Shown in pieces: positions 5,413-5,635 of a stretch of 5,635 nt of DNA. This DNA is from an uncultured Collinsella sp. (GTDB lineage Bacteria; Actinomycetota; Coriobacteriia; Coriobacteriales; Coriobacteriaceae): NCBI GenBank assembly GCA_958349325.1, contig CATWCP010000073.1, positions 1-5,635 of the forward strand. Direction: 5' to 3'. A program made the position numbers and the translations under genes. Positions within the stretch are counted from its first letter, which is position 1, and each line of letters opens with the position of its first letter. The notes below the pieces were generated by a model. The model was not told the origin of the DNA. It saw only the letters and a program-made list of their open reading frames with translations, and made no database searches.

Positions 5413-5446
5413 CGACCACTCACAGCCAAATATCGACCGTTCACAG
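5413..5446. repeat. pair of direct repeats 21 bp apart
   Basis: cgaccactcacag (5413-5425) and cgaccgttcacag (5434-5446) match at 11 of 13 positions and start exactly 21 bp apart, two turns of the DNA helix. Such spacing suits binding of two regulator molecules on one face of the DNA. The inverted partial match ggtgaaca (5403-5410) lies just upstream. No protein is known to me for these sites. Confidence 0.4.
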
Positions 5447-5467
5447 ATTGAGTGGGTTAAAGCAAAA

Positions 5468-5514
5468 TGTTGTGCAAATAACAACAGAGTGTTATTTACC
5501 TCTATTTGCCAACA
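5468..5514. repeat. overlapping inverted repeats in AT-rich spacer
   Basis: The outer arms tgttgtgcaaata (5468-5480) and tatttgccaaca (5503-5514) pair with a single bulge. An alternative inner pair, aaataac (5476-5482) with gttattt (5491-5497), shares bases with the left outer arm, so only one can form. Base 5488 onward (agtgttatt) is also the reverse complement of aataacact at 5549-5557. The 5383-5588 spacer holds no ORF of note; this is probably a regulatory region or repeat debris. Confidence 0.4.
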
Positions 5515-5588
5515 ATTCTACCTGTGGTTTTCTAAAACTGAAAAATCGAATAACACTGCATAAGTTGAACAAATGTCAAGAAAGGGGG

Positions 5589-5635
5589 TGCGGACAGAAA
5601 GTTGGACCGCGGGGCGGTCCGGACTGGAGGTTCGC
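5589..5635 (+). mobile_element. possible left end of an IS3-like insertion sequence (cut by window edge)
   Basis: The sequence tgcggacagaaagttggacc beginning at 5589 resembles the 5'-TG terminal inverted repeats of IS3-family elements, in which an aaagtt(g)gac stretch is common. That is recollection of the family's general style, not a match I could test. Inside it are a perfect 7-bp hairpin (ggaccgc 5604-5610, gcggtcc 5614-5620) and a Shine-Dalgarno GGAGG (5626-5630) ending 5 nt before the window edge. A start codon is therefore expected at 5636, as for a first transposase ORF close to an IS end. Sequence composition jumps back to GC-rich here. It may instead be the leader of an ordinary gene. 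Confidence 0.4.

Overview
This is a GC-rich bacterial window of about 5.6 kb with four intact genes, all on the + strand: moaA, a moaC-mobB fusion, an MFS transporter and a Cof-type HAD phosphatase. Codon use, the short strong Shine-Dalgarno sites and the hairpin repeats between genes suggest a high-GC Gram-positive. My best guess is a gut Coriobacteriia such as Collinsella. That is inference from general familiarity; no rRNA or marker gene here proves it.

Region 1 (1-2435) is a molybdenum-cofactor operon. A short 3' end of an upstream gene may be present at 2-49. moaA (74-1129, GTG start) is followed 4 nt later by a MoaC-MobB fusion (1134-2435). MoaA and MoaC together convert GTP to cyclic pyranopterin monophosphate (cPMP). 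The MobB half belongs to the last stage, attachment of the guanine nucleotide. The fusion therefore joins an early and a late step of one pathway. The last two glycine codons of MoaA also form the ribosome-binding site of the fusion gene.

Region 2 (2436-2975) has no credible gene and is packed with structured repeats: a 100-nt imperfect inverted repeat, a small hairpin with a gggacagg loop, two 12-bp hairpins with ggccaggca loops, and between those two a long stem with a 23-nt loop. Region 3 (2976-4256) is the MFS permease. A second copy of the long-stem element abuts its stop codon and is followed by another 12-bp hairpin (4342-4382). Region 4 (4472-5293) is the HAD phosphatase. It is followed by a fourth copy of the 12-bp hairpin and then by a textbook intrinsic terminator (5349-5382).

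Region 5 (5383-5635) is conspicuously AT-richer than the rest and holds no gene. It has a pair of direct repeats 21 bp apart, overlapping inverted repeats and, at the right edge, what looks like the left end of an insertion sequence with a ribosome-binding site just before the window stops.

The most interesting signal is the repeat family. Every gene or operon 3' end in the window carries hairpins with a GG(A/C)CAGG loop, all in the same orientation as transcription. Two sites also carry a long-stem element with an identical 23-nt loop and pair-preserving changes in the stem. I see no new enzymatic system; the genes themselves are recognisable families.
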